The notes under the pieces: model-generated | What the model was told of the DNA's origin: nothing | Seen by the model: only the letters and a program-made list of their open reading frames with translations | Databases searched by the model: none | Assembly (NCBI GenBank): GCA_030044775.1 | Contig: JASICF010000534.1 | Coordinates: 1 to 17,615, forward strand | DNA from: Candidatus Sulfotelmatobacter sp. | Lineage (GTDB): Bacteria > Acidobacteriota > Terriglobia > Terriglobales > Acidobacteriaceae | Length of the DNA stretch: 17,615 nucleotides | Direction: 5' to 3' | In this document: in pieces, positions 6,297 to 14,392 of the stretch | Layout of the letters: each line of letters opens with the position of its first letter | Position numbering within the stretch: the first letter of the stretch is position 1 | Position numbers and translations under genes: made by a program

Positions 6297-7448
6297 ATGA
6301 GACTCATGCGAACTGCAATTTTCGCGCTGGTTATGGCCGGCGCGTTCTTCTACTTCACCACCTGGCGTTCCAATGGACGGTTCGGTACCTCAGACGCCGT
6401 GAATTGGCTTACACAGCCCACGCATGTCGAGATCACCGAAGCTGCCGGCAGCGAGTCCCTCGATAGCGAAGAGCAGAACAATATCAGCGTCTACCGCAAA
6501 AATATTCCGTCGGTAGTAAACGTCACCTCGCGCGCCATGACCCTCGACTTCTTCTACGGTCTGGTGCCGCAAGAAGGCCAAGGCTCGGGCTTTGTCATCG
6601 ACAAAGAAGGTCACATCCTTACCAACTATCACGTGATCGCCGACGCCAGCCAGATCGAGGTGACACTCCACAACCGCAAGAAGTACAAAGCGACCATAGT
6701 GGGAAGTGATCCAGCGCACGACCTCTCCGTGATTCAGATCAAAGCGCCCGATCTTGTTCCGGCCGTGCTCGGCGACTCGCGCAACCTGCAAGTCGGGCAA
6801 AAGGTTTATGCCATCGGCAATCCCTTCGGCCTCGCAGGAACCATGACGCGCGGTATCGTAAGCTCGATCCGTCCGGTGCGAGAACCGAACGGCGCAACCA
6901 TCGATGAGGCGATTCAGACCGATGCCGCCATCAATCCCGGCAACTCCGGCGGCCCGCTGATGAACTGGCACGGCGAAGTGATCGGCATCAATACCATGAT
7001 TCTTTCGAGCGTGGGGCAGAATTCCGGAGTTGGATTCGCGATTCCGATCAACACCGCCAAGGCTGTACTCAACGATCTGATGACGCTCGGCCGGGTTCGT
7101 CGGCCTGCGCTGGGCGTGAGCACCATTCCCATCAGCCCTGAACTCGCCGAAGAAATTGGCCTTTCCGCGGACTACGGCCTGCTGATCGTGCAGGTCACAC
7201 CCGGTGGGTCAGCCGATCAAGCCGGCTTGCGCGGCGGCACGGAACGAGCCTATCTGGGCAATACTCCCATTATGCTGGGAGGTGACCTTATCGTGGGGAT
7301 CGACGGCCAAAAAGTCGAGGACGAGGACGACCTGGGGCAGGTGATGAACAATCACCGTGCAGGAGACACAGTAAGAATCACTATCTATCGGGGCAAGCGA
7401 AAGATGGATGTCAATGTCGCGCTGGGCGAAGCAAGGGAGCAAGTGTAG
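6297..7448 (+). CDS. membrane-anchored HtrA/DegS-type serine protease with one PDZ domain
   Basis: This 383-residue trypsin-fold protease for periplasmic protein quality control or signalling has a single N-terminal membrane anchor (about residues 6-21, TAIFALVMAGAFFYFT) in place of a cleaved signal. The catalytic triad is complete: His112 in LTNYHVIA, Asp142 in AHDLSVI and Ser217 in NPGNSGGPL. The oxyanion region GNPFGL and the AIQTDAAINPGNSGG stretch are classic HtrA. After about residue 270 comes one PDZ domain (LGVSTIPISPELAEEIGL through GGDLIVGIDGQKVEDEDDL). The architecture (TM-protease-one PDZ) is that of DegS/HtrA1-like proteins; DegP and DegQ have two PDZ domains. The ATG at 6297 puts the anchor at the N-terminus, and 6246 (17 codons longer) is the alternative. 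A rather distant AAGGA precedes the ATG. Confidence 0.92.
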   Translation: MRLMRTAIFALVMAGAFFYFTTWRSNGRFGTSDAVNWLTQPTHVEITEAAGSESLDSEEQNNISVYRKNIPSVVNVTSRAMTLDFFYGLVPQEGQGSGFVIDKEGHILTNYHVIADASQIEVTLHNRKKYKATIVGSDPAHDLSVIQIKAPDLVPAVLGDSRNLQVGQKVYAIGNPFGLAGTMTRGIVSSIRPVREPNGATIDEAIQTDAAINPGNSGGPLMNWHGEVIGINTMILSSVGQNSGVGFAIPINTAKAVLNDLMTLGRVRRPALGVSTIPISPELAEEIGLSADYGLLIVQVTPGGSADQAGLRGGTERAYLGNTPIMLGGDLIVGIDGQKVEDEDDLGQVMNNHRAGDTVRITIYRGKRKMDVNVALGEAREQV

Positions 7449-7482
7449 CAACCCGATGTTTTGCAGAGTTCCTTTGCGAATC

Positions 7483-7503
7483 TGCGGTCAGGGGCTGTCC
7501 GCA
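7483..7503. terminator. hairpin between convergent genes, possible bidirectional terminator
   Basis: TGCGG-T-CAG, loop GGG, CTG-T-CCGCA forms an 8-bp stem with one T-T mismatch. A competing inverted repeat, CTTTGCG (7472-7478) with CGCAAAG (7500-7506), overlaps it. It sits in the 108-bp gap between the HtrA and barrel stops. No T-run follows on either strand, so a terminator role is uncertain. Confidence 0.35.
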
Positions 7504-7556
7504 AAGCCTGCCAAAGTTTAGCCGAACAAAACTTTATCGATCTGCTGTCGACGATC

Positions 7557-9890
7557 TCAGAAAGCGTAGCGCACGGATTCCGTGATATTGTTCGCGTGGA
7601 AATATCGCGGATTCGTCGGCCCCACAAACGAGTCTTCGTTGTACTGAAAATAATTGAAGCCGCTGTTCCAATAGAATTTGTGGCCCAAGTCCACGGTCAA
7701 ATAGACCACCGGCTGATAGAACCTGTATTCGTTCGTTCCCAGGGGCTGCAGAATATTGAATTGCGGAACGGCGCCATCGACATTCGTAATGCTGCCGCCT
7801 GCGTTGATCAGAGTGCGTTTATCAAAACGGAAGCGCACCAACGCCATGCCGAACTGCGTGTGATTGTTGTACTCGGCATAGTTCTCCAAAGGGTTGGACA
7901 AAGTTGTCGATCCGGCGGGAAGCGGTTGAGCGCATCTCACCGCTCCCGTTACAAAGGGAAGCAGCACACCGGTGGGAGGTGTGTCGGCAAAACAAACATA
8001 GGCGTTCTGGATCATGTCATTGTAGTTGTAGGCGAGATCCAGGCCGAGATGGCTGCGCGGCGCAAAAGAAGCAGACATCCCATAATTCCGGTTGTGCCCA
8101 ACGTAGTTCGTCAGGGAATAGGCATTGGCATCTTCGACCAGGTTGAGCGAGCCGCCGATTACCGCCCACGAGACCGGGTTGTAGCCGGCCTGGAAACGGT
8201 AGCGCTGTTCCTTGCGCGGCGCGATAGGAACGATGACGTTGTCGTAATTTACGTCCTCCACGTCGAGGTTTAAGCGCACAGCCCTCACGGGCCGCGCCCA
8301 AACTCCCGCCAAAGCTGTATTTTCGTGAACCGTGATGCTGGTTTCACCACTGGCCGTGAAGTTGGCGAAGTCGTCGAAAACGCGATCTCCATATCGGTAC
8401 CCGATGCGCGCGCCGACTTTGTGGGAAATGTCCCAGTCCAGCTCGGTTTGATTTCGCTTGAGCGACTGATTGAAGGACGAAACAGCGATGGTGGGTGTGA
8501 TTGTCGGAGCAGTCGCGCTCAGCGGCGTCAAGAGCGTGCAGGCCTTGGGATTGGCGCAGTCGCTGTCGGTCTCGCTGAAATCGCCGTTTTGCGGAATGCG
8601 AAATGCCCAGAAATAAAAGCGGTCGACGAGGCGAAAGTATCGGTTGAGATGAACCGTCGCTTCCGCGTCGGCAACGTCGGAAACGCGCGTGGCGGCGGCG
8701 GCACCTGCCCCGCTGAAAGCGCGCGTAGCGGTGCGCGTAATCAAGCCGCTGAAGTCTTCGTCGAACGGCGTGCTCATGTCTGCGTTACTGTAGGAGAAAG
8801 AACCAACCAGGTCGACGCGCTGGAAGTAGTTGCTGCGCAGGCTGAGCCGCTCGGTCGGCGTGGAAGTGCGCACCCGCTGGTCGCGGGTGTAACTGAAATA
8901 TCCGCTGCACGTCGCGTTGGTGAGGATCCCGTTGGCAATTAGCGTGGTGGTTTTCTTGGCCAGAGCGCAGGGTTCGTTGTTGGCGGTGTCGAACGACAGG
9001 CCTAATTCCACCGGGGTGCCGCTCGAAAGCAGCGCAGGAGCAAACGAGGCCAGCTGCGCGTCCGTATCTCCCCGGAAGTAGTCGAGAAGTTCGTCATAGC
9101 TGATCACCGTCCGGGGCGCAATTTTCCAGTCCGCGCCCATGCGATAGGAGTTCATGGTCGTATTCCACGGGTTGAGCAAGAGACCCTCTGTGCCCTCGTG
9201 GATTGCATCGTAGGTCGGCCCGGTCATGTTGTTGTGCGAATAACCGAGGCGAAAGCTCACGCGCGATTGCGGCAGGAGGGTCAAATCCACGTCCGTCATG
9301 CGCCGCGTGGTGTCAAATTCGGTTGGCGAATTCAGTACCGGCATCGAAGGCGCCGAGGTCGGAGGGTTCAATGGATTCGAAAGCAGATCGTAATTGGAAA
9401 CGTACTGATCGCGGCGGAAGGTGCCGTGAAAGCGATACCACTTGTTTTTGTCAGCGCGCAGCCGCAGGGCGTTGTCGGGATCGCCGCCCCAGCCGCAGCT
9501 CGTCAGGAAGAAAGAATCGAATACCAACCCCTGGTGATTGAGCGAATCCATCGAGAAGGTTTCGCTCAGAAAGCGCGGCCCGGTCTGCAAATCAACCAGC
9601 GTGTCATACATGGGATTCAATCCGGTGAGGTTCGTGGACCGGTAGCCCATCTCGACGGAGGAGTGCACGAGGTAGTCGCCCCGGTTGATCCCGTCCGTTT
9701 CCACCGACTCGCTCTGCGACGAGCAGGGATTTTGTGCGCGGAGGCGAACGGGCGCGGCCAACCAGCCCGAAGCAAGCGCAATCACGAGAATGGGCAGCCA
9801 GCTTGGCCAGCACATATTCGCCCGCTGCGGCTTCACGGCAGGTTCGATTCTTAAGACCGGAAGGAACGGTAAATTGAGTTTTCGTGGCAT
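7557..9890 (-). CDS. MtrB/PioB-like outer-membrane beta-barrel of a decaheme cytochrome conduit
   Basis: This 777-residue protein has an N-terminal export signal (hydrophobic LPILVIALASGWLAAP, likely cut near LRAQ, about residues 50-55). It continues with amphipathic, aromatic-rich strands and ends ESVRYAF, a terminal Phe with alternating aromatics as recognised by the BAM machinery. Segments such as YRFHGTFRRDQYVSNYDLL resemble the MtrB/PioB family, whose members form porins around periplasmic decaheme cytochromes. The decaheme gene directly upstream supports this. Unlike Shewanella MtrB, I see no CxxC near the mature N-terminus. Three Cys pairs lie in probable loops. The ATG at 9890 has GAGGAG 10 bases upstream, overlapping the cytochrome stop, with 14 bases between the stop and the ATG, so the pair is probably co-transcribed. 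A later ATG (9815) is possible. Family assignment is inferred, not searched. Confidence 0.8.
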   Translation of the reverse strand: MPRKLNLPFLPVLRIEPAVKPQRANMCWPSWLPILVIALASGWLAAPVRLRAQNPCSSQSESVETDGINRGDYLVHSSVEMGYRSTNLTGLNPMYDTLVDLQTGPRFLSETFSMDSLNHQGLVFDSFFLTSCGWGGDPDNALRLRADKNKWYRFHGTFRRDQYVSNYDLLSNPLNPPTSAPSMPVLNSPTEFDTTRRMTDVDLTLLPQSRVSFRLGYSHNNMTGPTYDAIHEGTEGLLLNPWNTTMNSYRMGADWKIAPRTVISYDELLDYFRGDTDAQLASFAPALLSSGTPVELGLSFDTANNEPCALAKKTTTLIANGILTNATCSGYFSYTRDQRVRTSTPTERLSLRSNYFQRVDLVGSFSYSNADMSTPFDEDFSGLITRTATRAFSGAGAAAATRVSDVADAEATVHLNRYFRLVDRFYFWAFRIPQNGDFSETDSDCANPKACTLLTPLSATAPTITPTIAVSSFNQSLKRNQTELDWDISHKVGARIGYRYGDRVFDDFANFTASGETSITVHENTALAGVWARPVRAVRLNLDVEDVNYDNVIVPIAPRKEQRYRFQAGYNPVSWAVIGGSLNLVEDANAYSLTNYVGHNRNYGMSASFAPRSHLGLDLAYNYNDMIQNAYVCFADTPPTGVLLPFVTGAVRCAQPLPAGSTTLSNPLENYAEYNNHTQFGMALVRFRFDKRTLINAGGSITNVDGAVPQFNILQPLGTNEYRFYQPVVYLTVDLGHKFYWNSGFNYFQYNEDSFVGPTNPRYFHANNITESVRYAF

Positions 9891-9904
9891 CGCGGTGACA
9901 CTCC

Positions 9905-10852
9905 TCACTTGAAGAACACGGAGCTGAAGTTGGAACCGTGGATCTGGCCATGGCACATGGTGCAGGCCTGATACTTGGCGGACTGGTTGTGCACCGGGCC
10001 GGCGGGATTGGCCCCCGGGAACGTATGACACTCGAGGCAAAGCATGTTCACCATGCTTACCTTCAGCAGGCGCGCGTTTGCCGAGCCGTGGGGCGTGTGG
10101 CAACTGCCGCACCCCTCGGTTTTGACCGGGGTGTGCTCGTAGACGTACGGACCTTGCTTTTCGGCGTGGCACTTGTAGCAAACGGCATCGCCGCTGGCCA
10201 GTGTCTGTAACTGGCGCACCGTTCCCGCGCCATGCGGGTTGTGGCAGTCGCTGCACTCGACTAGTCCCTCCTCGACGCGGTGGTGAAAGGGTTTGGCGAA
10301 GTCCGCCTTCTCGGTGCTGTGGCAGCCGTAACAGAGTTCCGGCTGGCTTTTCACCAGCAGGAACTGCTTGCCAACGGCATGATGGGGCGAGTGGCAATCG
10401 AGACAACCGACCTCGCTGCTGGCGTGCGCCGACTCGGCGAAGTGCGACTGCGCGTGGCTGTCGCCGTGGCAGGCGAGGCAGCGAGCGCTCGCCTCAGCCC
10501 GGCTGTGATCTTGAAAGACAAATATCTTGGTTTTGTCGCCGCCGCCTGCCACGTGCTCGGCGCCCGGGCCGTGACAGGCTTCGCAACCCTGCAGGGACGG
10601 CCCGCCCTTTGTGTCAAGCGTCGTCTTCCAGTGCGGGGTCTTGGCCCAGGCGTTGTAGATTTCCTCGTGGCAGGTTTTACAGGTGTCGGAACCTACATAC
10701 TGGGAAGTGTCGGCAGTTTTGGCCGTCTTCTTGTCCTTATCTTTATCTTTGACACTTTGATCCGCGGCCGCTAAGGGCAATGAGAACCAGAGCAGCACCG
10801 CCAGAATCAGCAGACTGCCCAACCAACCGATCTGTGGCCTGAGTTTCGTCAT
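9905..10852 (-). CDS. DmsE/MtrA-like periplasmic decaheme c-type cytochrome
   Basis: This 315-residue protein has a signal peptide (WLGSLLILAVLLWFSLPLAAA, cut about residue 30) and a short charged linker (KDKDKDKK). It has exactly ten CxxCH heme motifs between residues 58 and 301: CKTCH, CEACH, CLACH, CLDCH, CYGCH, CSDCH, CYKCH, CGSCH, CLECH and CTMCH. About fifteen further His residues lie between the motifs (for example HH after CLDCH and in FHHR), enough for bis-His ligation of all ten hemes. Length and heme count match MtrA, PioA and DmsE, the periplasmic wires that insert into an MtrB-type barrel. The barrel gene follows 14 bases downstream. The ATG at 10852 is chosen for the signal peptide and has a weak GAGAG 7 bases upstream. 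The electron donor, acceptor and direction cannot be told from the sequence. Confidence 0.95.
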   Translation of the reverse strand: MTKLRPQIGWLGSLLILAVLLWFSLPLAAADQSVKDKDKDKKTAKTADTSQYVGSDTCKTCHEEIYNAWAKTPHWKTTLDTKGGPSLQGCEACHGPGAEHVAGGGDKTKIFVFQDHSRAEASARCLACHGDSHAQSHFAESAHASSEVGCLDCHSPHHAVGKQFLLVKSQPELCYGCHSTEKADFAKPFHHRVEEGLVECSDCHNPHGAGTVRQLQTLASGDAVCYKCHAEKQGPYVYEHTPVKTEGCGSCHTPHGSANARLLKVSMVNMLCLECHTFPGANPAGPVHNQSAKYQACTMCHGQIHGSNFSSVFFK

Positions 10853-11109
10853 GTCCACACTCTCGCGTGAATTGCGATTTCGAGGTGCATGCCGCAAGCT
10901 TCTTCTGACATGCTGTGTGGATTATCGGTTGGAGTTCGCGGATTGGCGGTGATTTTGAAGGACGGGAGGTCTGCTGCTTGGACATGTCCTTTCCGTCCTG
11001 GGAATTGTGTGCAATCAGGAAAGCCTGGCAGCGCGAAATTCTCCATTTTGCAGCAAAAGGGAATCTCGGCGTTGATAGAGTTTAGTAAAAGGGCAGGGCT
11101 GGAGGCTTG
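10853..11109 (-). other. 257-bp gap between fabF and the decaheme gene
   Basis: This gap presumably holds the promoter of the cytochrome-barrel pair. Both flanking genes read leftward. I saw no good sigma-70 pair. A sigma-54-like GG...GC arrangement has one base too many. No hairpin terminator after fabF was recognised, so read-through from acpP-fabF remains possible. Confidence 0.4.
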
Positions 11110-12348
11110 TTATCTTGTCCAACGCCGGAACAGAAGCGCGCCATTGGTTCCTCCGAAGCCGAAGGAATTTGACATGGCATATTCGAGATCGGCCTTGCGC
11201 GACTGATTGGGAACAAAATCCATATCGACGGTTTCAGGCTCCTGGTGAACGAGGTTAATGGTGGGGGGCAGCATTTGATCCCGCAAGGCTAGAACGGTAA
11301 TGCCTGCCTCCAGCCCGCCCGCGCCGCCAAGAAGATGACCGGTCATGGATTTCGTGGAGCTTACCGGAATCCTGCGACTGCCGAAGAACTTGCGAATAGC
11401 ATGGGCTTCGAGCGTATCCCCGATGGGAGTCGAAGTGCCGTGGGCGTTCACATAGCCGACTGCGTCTGCCGCGATTCCCGCATCGCGCACCGCATTGCGC
11501 ATCACGCGGAATCCGCCTTCGTGCTCCGGTGCGGGCTGCGTCATGTGGTAGGCATCGCCCGACATGCCGTAGCCTGCCACCTCCGCCAGAATGCCAGCGC
11601 CGCGTTTCCGGGCGTGCTCCAGTTCCTCCAGCACAAGAATTCCCGCGCCTTCGCCGATCACGAACCCATCGCGATCTTGATCCCATGGCCGACTGGCCGA
11701 GGGCGGATCGTCGTTCCGTGTGGAAAGAGCCCGCATGGCGGCGAAGCCGCCGACGCCCATGGGCGTAATCGCCGCCTCGGATCCGCCCGCGATCATCACA
11801 TCGGCGTCGTTGTGCTGAATGATGCGGAACGAATCTCCGATGGAATGCGCGCTGGTCGTACACGCGGTCGCGGTTGCCTCGTTCGGCCCTTTCGCGCCAT
11901 AGCGCATCGACACCTGACCAGCGGCGAGGTTAACGATCGCGGAAGGAATGAAAAAAGGCGAAATCTTGCGCGGGCCACCTTCGATGAGAGCGTTGTGCTC
12001 GCGCTCAATAATATCGAATCCGCCGATGCCCGACCCGATGTGGACGCCGATGCGTTCGTCATTTTCGGGGGTCACTTTCAGGGCCGACATTTTCATCGCT
12101 TCATCCGAGGCGGCGATTGCCAGATGGATGAAGCGCGCCATTTTTTTTACTTCCTTTTTTTCGATGAAGTTGAACGGGTCGAAATCCTTGACCTCGGCCG
12201 CTATCTGGCAGGCGAAACCACTGGCGTCGAATTGCGTGATGCGGCCAACGCCGCTTTTGCCGGCGAGCAAGGCCTGCCAAACTTCTCCGGTGGTGTTTCC
12301 CACGCCGCAGATCAGGCCGATGCCGGTAACTACGACCCTGCGTCCCAA
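11110..12348 (-). CDS. fabF: 3-oxoacyl-ACP synthase II (beta-ketoacyl-ACP synthase)
   Basis: FabF condenses malonyl-ACP with acyl-ACP in fatty acid elongation. The protein has 412 residues, the normal length. It opens GRRVVVTGIGLICGVGNT. Catalytic residues are in place: Cys163 in TATACTTSAH, His303 in VNAHGTSTPIGD and His338 in TGHLLGGAGG, with Lys333 before it. The C-terminus SNSFGFGGTNGALLF is the family signature. The start is TTG at 12346-12348, since no ATG fits and the family start aligns here. It lies 1 base after the acpP stop, with AGGGA within the last acpP codons as ribosome site, so translation is probably coupled to acpP. The decaheme cytochrome gene follows on the same strand after 257 bp. 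Confidence 0.96.
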   Translation of the reverse strand: MGRRVVVTGIGLICGVGNTTGEVWQALLAGKSGVGRITQFDASGFACQIAAEVKDFDPFNFIEKKEVKKMARFIHLAIAASDEAMKMSALKVTPENDERIGVHIGSGIGGFDIIEREHNALIEGGPRKISPFFIPSAIVNLAAGQVSMRYGAKGPNEATATACTTSAHSIGDSFRIIQHNDADVMIAGGSEAAITPMGVGGFAAMRALSTRNDDPPSASRPWDQDRDGFVIGEGAGILVLEELEHARKRGAGILAEVAGYGMSGDAYHMTQPAPEHEGGFRVMRNAVRDAGIAADAVGYVNAHGTSTPIGDTLEAHAIRKFFGSRRIPVSSTKSMTGHLLGGAGGLEAGITVLALRDQMLPPTINLVHQEPETVDMDFVPNQSRKADLEYAMSNSFGFGGTNGALLFRRWTR

Positions 12349-12349
12349 A

Positions 12350-12595
<246 letters not shown>

Positions 12596-12706
12596 GTTTC
12601 TCCTCGCTTACCTTATGATTTTGAATTCGCTGCCCGGGATGCAGGCGTGCAAACACTCTTGGCCTTCTCTCAAAATCCAATCCCTGCGGAAAAAAGGCGA
12701 ACGTGT

Positions 12707-12736
12707 AGTGTAACGGTCCCGGCAAACGCCTGTAAA
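12707..12736 (-). promoter_or_regulatory. candidate promoter of acpP-fabF
   Basis: On the minus strand TTTACA (12731-12736; 5 of 6 to TTGACA) is followed after 18 bp by TACACT (12707-12712; 4 of 6 to TATAAT). Transcription would start near 12700, giving a leader of roughly 105 bases before acpP. Confidence 0.45.
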
Positions 12737-12768
12737 GGAAGCGCCGGACTTTGTAAGGCTGGCGCCTG

Positions 12769-12777
12769 TGATATACC
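12769..12777 (+). promoter_or_regulatory. candidate extended -10 of dtd
   Basis: TGATATACC is an extended -10 (TGn before TATACC), about 40 bases before the dtd ATG. TTGTAA at 12751-12756 is only 15 bp upstream, short for a -35. The same nine bases occur upstream of HU (3231-3239). Confidence 0.35.
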
Positions 12778-12816
12778 TTCTGCATCCTAAATGTGGCCGC
12801 TTGCTGTGGTCAAACT

Positions 12817-13266
12817 ATGCGCGCAGTCGTGCAGCGGGTCAGCCGTGCCCAAGTCGCTGTTAAGCAGGAAATCACCGGACAGATCGGGCCCGGGCTTCTA
12901 GTCTTGCTCGGGATTGCCCGGGAAGACAGCGAAGTCGATGTGATTTATTTGGCTGAGAAGATCGCCGGGCTGCGGGTGTTCGAAGACGAGCAAGGCAGGA
13001 TGAATCTCAACGTAAACGATGTGGGGGGAAGCCTTTTGGCGGTTTCGCAATTCACGCTTTACGGAGATGTGCGCCGGGGAAAGAGACCTTCCTTCGATGC
13101 CGCTGCGCCTCCGGAGAAGGCGCGGGCGCTTTACGATCTCTTCGTGGCGCAAATCCGTGCCGCGGGCCTGCGCTGCGAAACTGGCCGCTTTCAGGAAATG
13201 ATGAAGGTGGAACTAGTGAACGAGGGCCCGGTTACGATTCTCCTGGATTCCGCAAAGCAATTCTGA
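12817..13266 (+). CDS. dtd: D-aminoacyl-tRNA deacylase
   Basis: DTD removes D-amino acids (and Gly from mischarged tRNA-Ala) from tRNA, a cytoplasmic proofreading enzyme. The protein is 149 residues, the family length. It begins MRAVVQRVSRAQVAV and has the catalytic-face motif SQFTLYGD (residues about 82-89). The C-terminal NEGPVTILLDS (about 135-145) carries the Gly-cis-Pro motif that excludes L-amino acids. The segment GRFQEMMKVELVNEGPVT is typical. The ATG at 12817 matches the family N-terminus; an upstream GTG at 12793 would add eight residues without homology. No clear Shine-Dalgarno sequence is seen. The gene is divergent from acpP and convergent with folP. Confidence 0.95.
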   Translation: MRAVVQRVSRAQVAVKQEITGQIGPGLLVLLGIAREDSEVDVIYLAEKIAGLRVFEDEQGRMNLNVNDVGGSLLAVSQFTLYGDVRRGKRPSFDAAAPPEKARALYDLFVAQIRAAGLRCETGRFQEMMKVELVNEGPVTILLDSAKQF

Positions 13267-13370
13267 CAATCACAAAAACAGACAGTGTCCAACGTTTGTT
13301 TGAACTGGAAGAACAAGAGACAAAGCCGCTGGAAGGGATCTATCCAACCAACTCAAAGGAGTGATTCACA

Positions 13371-14303
13371 TCAGCGCGATTCGAGAATGATGTCCGCGAC
13401 GCGCGCAACTTCCACTGCGGCTTTGACATCGTGCGTGCGCACGATGTGCGCGCCTCTGAGAATAAGGGCCGTCTGGATGGCGAGATTTCCGTTCTGCCGT
13501 TCAGCGACGGGCGTGTCGTTTCCATTCTTCGCGAGCATGCGCCCGACGAAAGACTTATTCGAAGCTCCCACGAGCAGAGGGAAACCCAGGGCTTGCAATT
13601 CCTGAAAGCGGCCTAGCAAGGGATAGTTCTGCTCAAAGTTCTTTCCAAATCCCAAGCCGGGATCAAGCACAATTTTTTCTCTTCGCACTCCGGCGAGCAC
13701 TGCCGCTTCTGCCCACTGTTTCAGTTCACGTTTTACGAGCAAAACAACATCGCCCGGCGGAAGCAGCGTTCGCCATTCGTCCGGCCGTCCCCGCATGTGC
13801 ATCAGAATCACGCCGCAATTGAGTCCGGCGGCGGTTTTGGTCATATCGGCATCCCAGCGCAGCCCGCTCACGTCGTTTATGATCTCAGCCCCTGCCGCAA
13901 TCGCTGATCGAGCTACGCTGGCTCGGTACGTATCGATCGAAATGATGGCCTCTGGGCGGATTTTCTTAACGCCCTCGATCACCGGCATTACTCGCCGCAA
14001 TTCTTCTTCGGCGCTAACAGGCTCTTTCCTGTGCGCGTCCTGGTTCGGTGCCACTTCGTTTTGATTCGCTTGCGAACTGCCAATGACGTTCGCTCCGGGC
14101 CGGGTCGATTCTCCTCCGACATCGAGGATGTCGGCCCCCTCCTCAAGCAGCTTTAACCCGTGCTCGATTGCCTTCTCAGGCCGCAGATAGAGTCCTCCAT
14201 CGAAGAAAGAGTCCGGCGTAACGTTCACAACCCCCATGATCAGCGTGCGCCTGCCCAGTGCGACAGTTCGGACGCCGATACTCCACTCGAAAAGGGCTCG
14301 CAT
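13371..14303 (-). CDS. folP: dihydropteroate synthase with an unusual loop insertion
   Basis: DHPS condenses pABA with the FolK product to form dihydropteroate and is the sulfonamide target. The protein is 310 residues, longer than the usual 270-285. All core motifs are present: MGVVNVTPDSFFDGG (23-37), DVGGESTRPGA (61-71), SIDTY, INDVSG, HMRGRPDEW, LDPGLGFGKN, VGASNKSF and RTHDV. Between STRPGA and the normal PVSAEEELRRV comes an extra stretch of about 22 residues (72-93, coordinates 14025-14090), rich in Asn, Gln and Ser (NVIGSSQANQ..NQDAHRK), where relatives have only a few residues. The frame is intact. The ATG at 14303 is used, though no Shine-Dalgarno sequence is visible. The gene is convergent with dtd. 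Confidence 0.95.
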   Translation of the reverse strand: MRALFEWSIGVRTVALGRRTLIMGVVNVTPDSFFDGGLYLRPEKAIEHGLKLLEEGADILDVGGESTRPGANVIGSSQANQNEVAPNQDAHRKEPVSAEEELRRVMPVIEGVKKIRPEAIISIDTYRASVARSAIAAGAEIINDVSGLRWDADMTKTAAGLNCGVILMHMRGRPDEWRTLLPPGDVVLLVKRELKQWAEAAVLAGVRREKIVLDPGLGFGKNFEQNYPLLGRFQELQALGFPLLVGASNKSFVGRMLAKNGNDTPVAERQNGNLAIQTALILRGAHIVRTHDVKAAVEVARVADIILESR

Positions 14304-14392
14304 GGGAGAGATTTTAAATTAAAGAGCGCAGGCGGAGCCGGTGATCCAATTCGCGCACTCGATGTGGAGCGTTCCGTCTACCTTCGCGAAAT

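Noticed and set aside
7461..9854. Several + strand open frames of 205-270 codons (7461-8273, 8325-8942, 9198-9854).
   Set aside because: All are antisense to the outer-membrane barrel gene, and their products resemble no family and have shadow-like composition.
9891..10406. The barrel reading frame stays open upstream of 9890, giving a 949-residue ORF.
   Set aside because: This part lies inside the decaheme cytochrome gene in another frame and encodes low-quality Arg/Pro/Gly-rich sequence. The ribosome site and export signal mark 9890 as the start.
11005..11030. Sigma-54-type promoter upstream of the decaheme gene (minus strand, CAGG ... TTGCAC).
   Set aside because: The GG and GC dinucleotides are 11 bases apart instead of the required 10, and nothing else supports it.
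13371..14303. Acquired sulfonamide-resistance (sul-type) dihydropteroate synthase.
   Set aside because: The known sul enzymes differ by a short insertion elsewhere. Here the extra residues follow STRPGA, no mobile element is nearby, and the protein otherwise looks like a chromosomal FolP.
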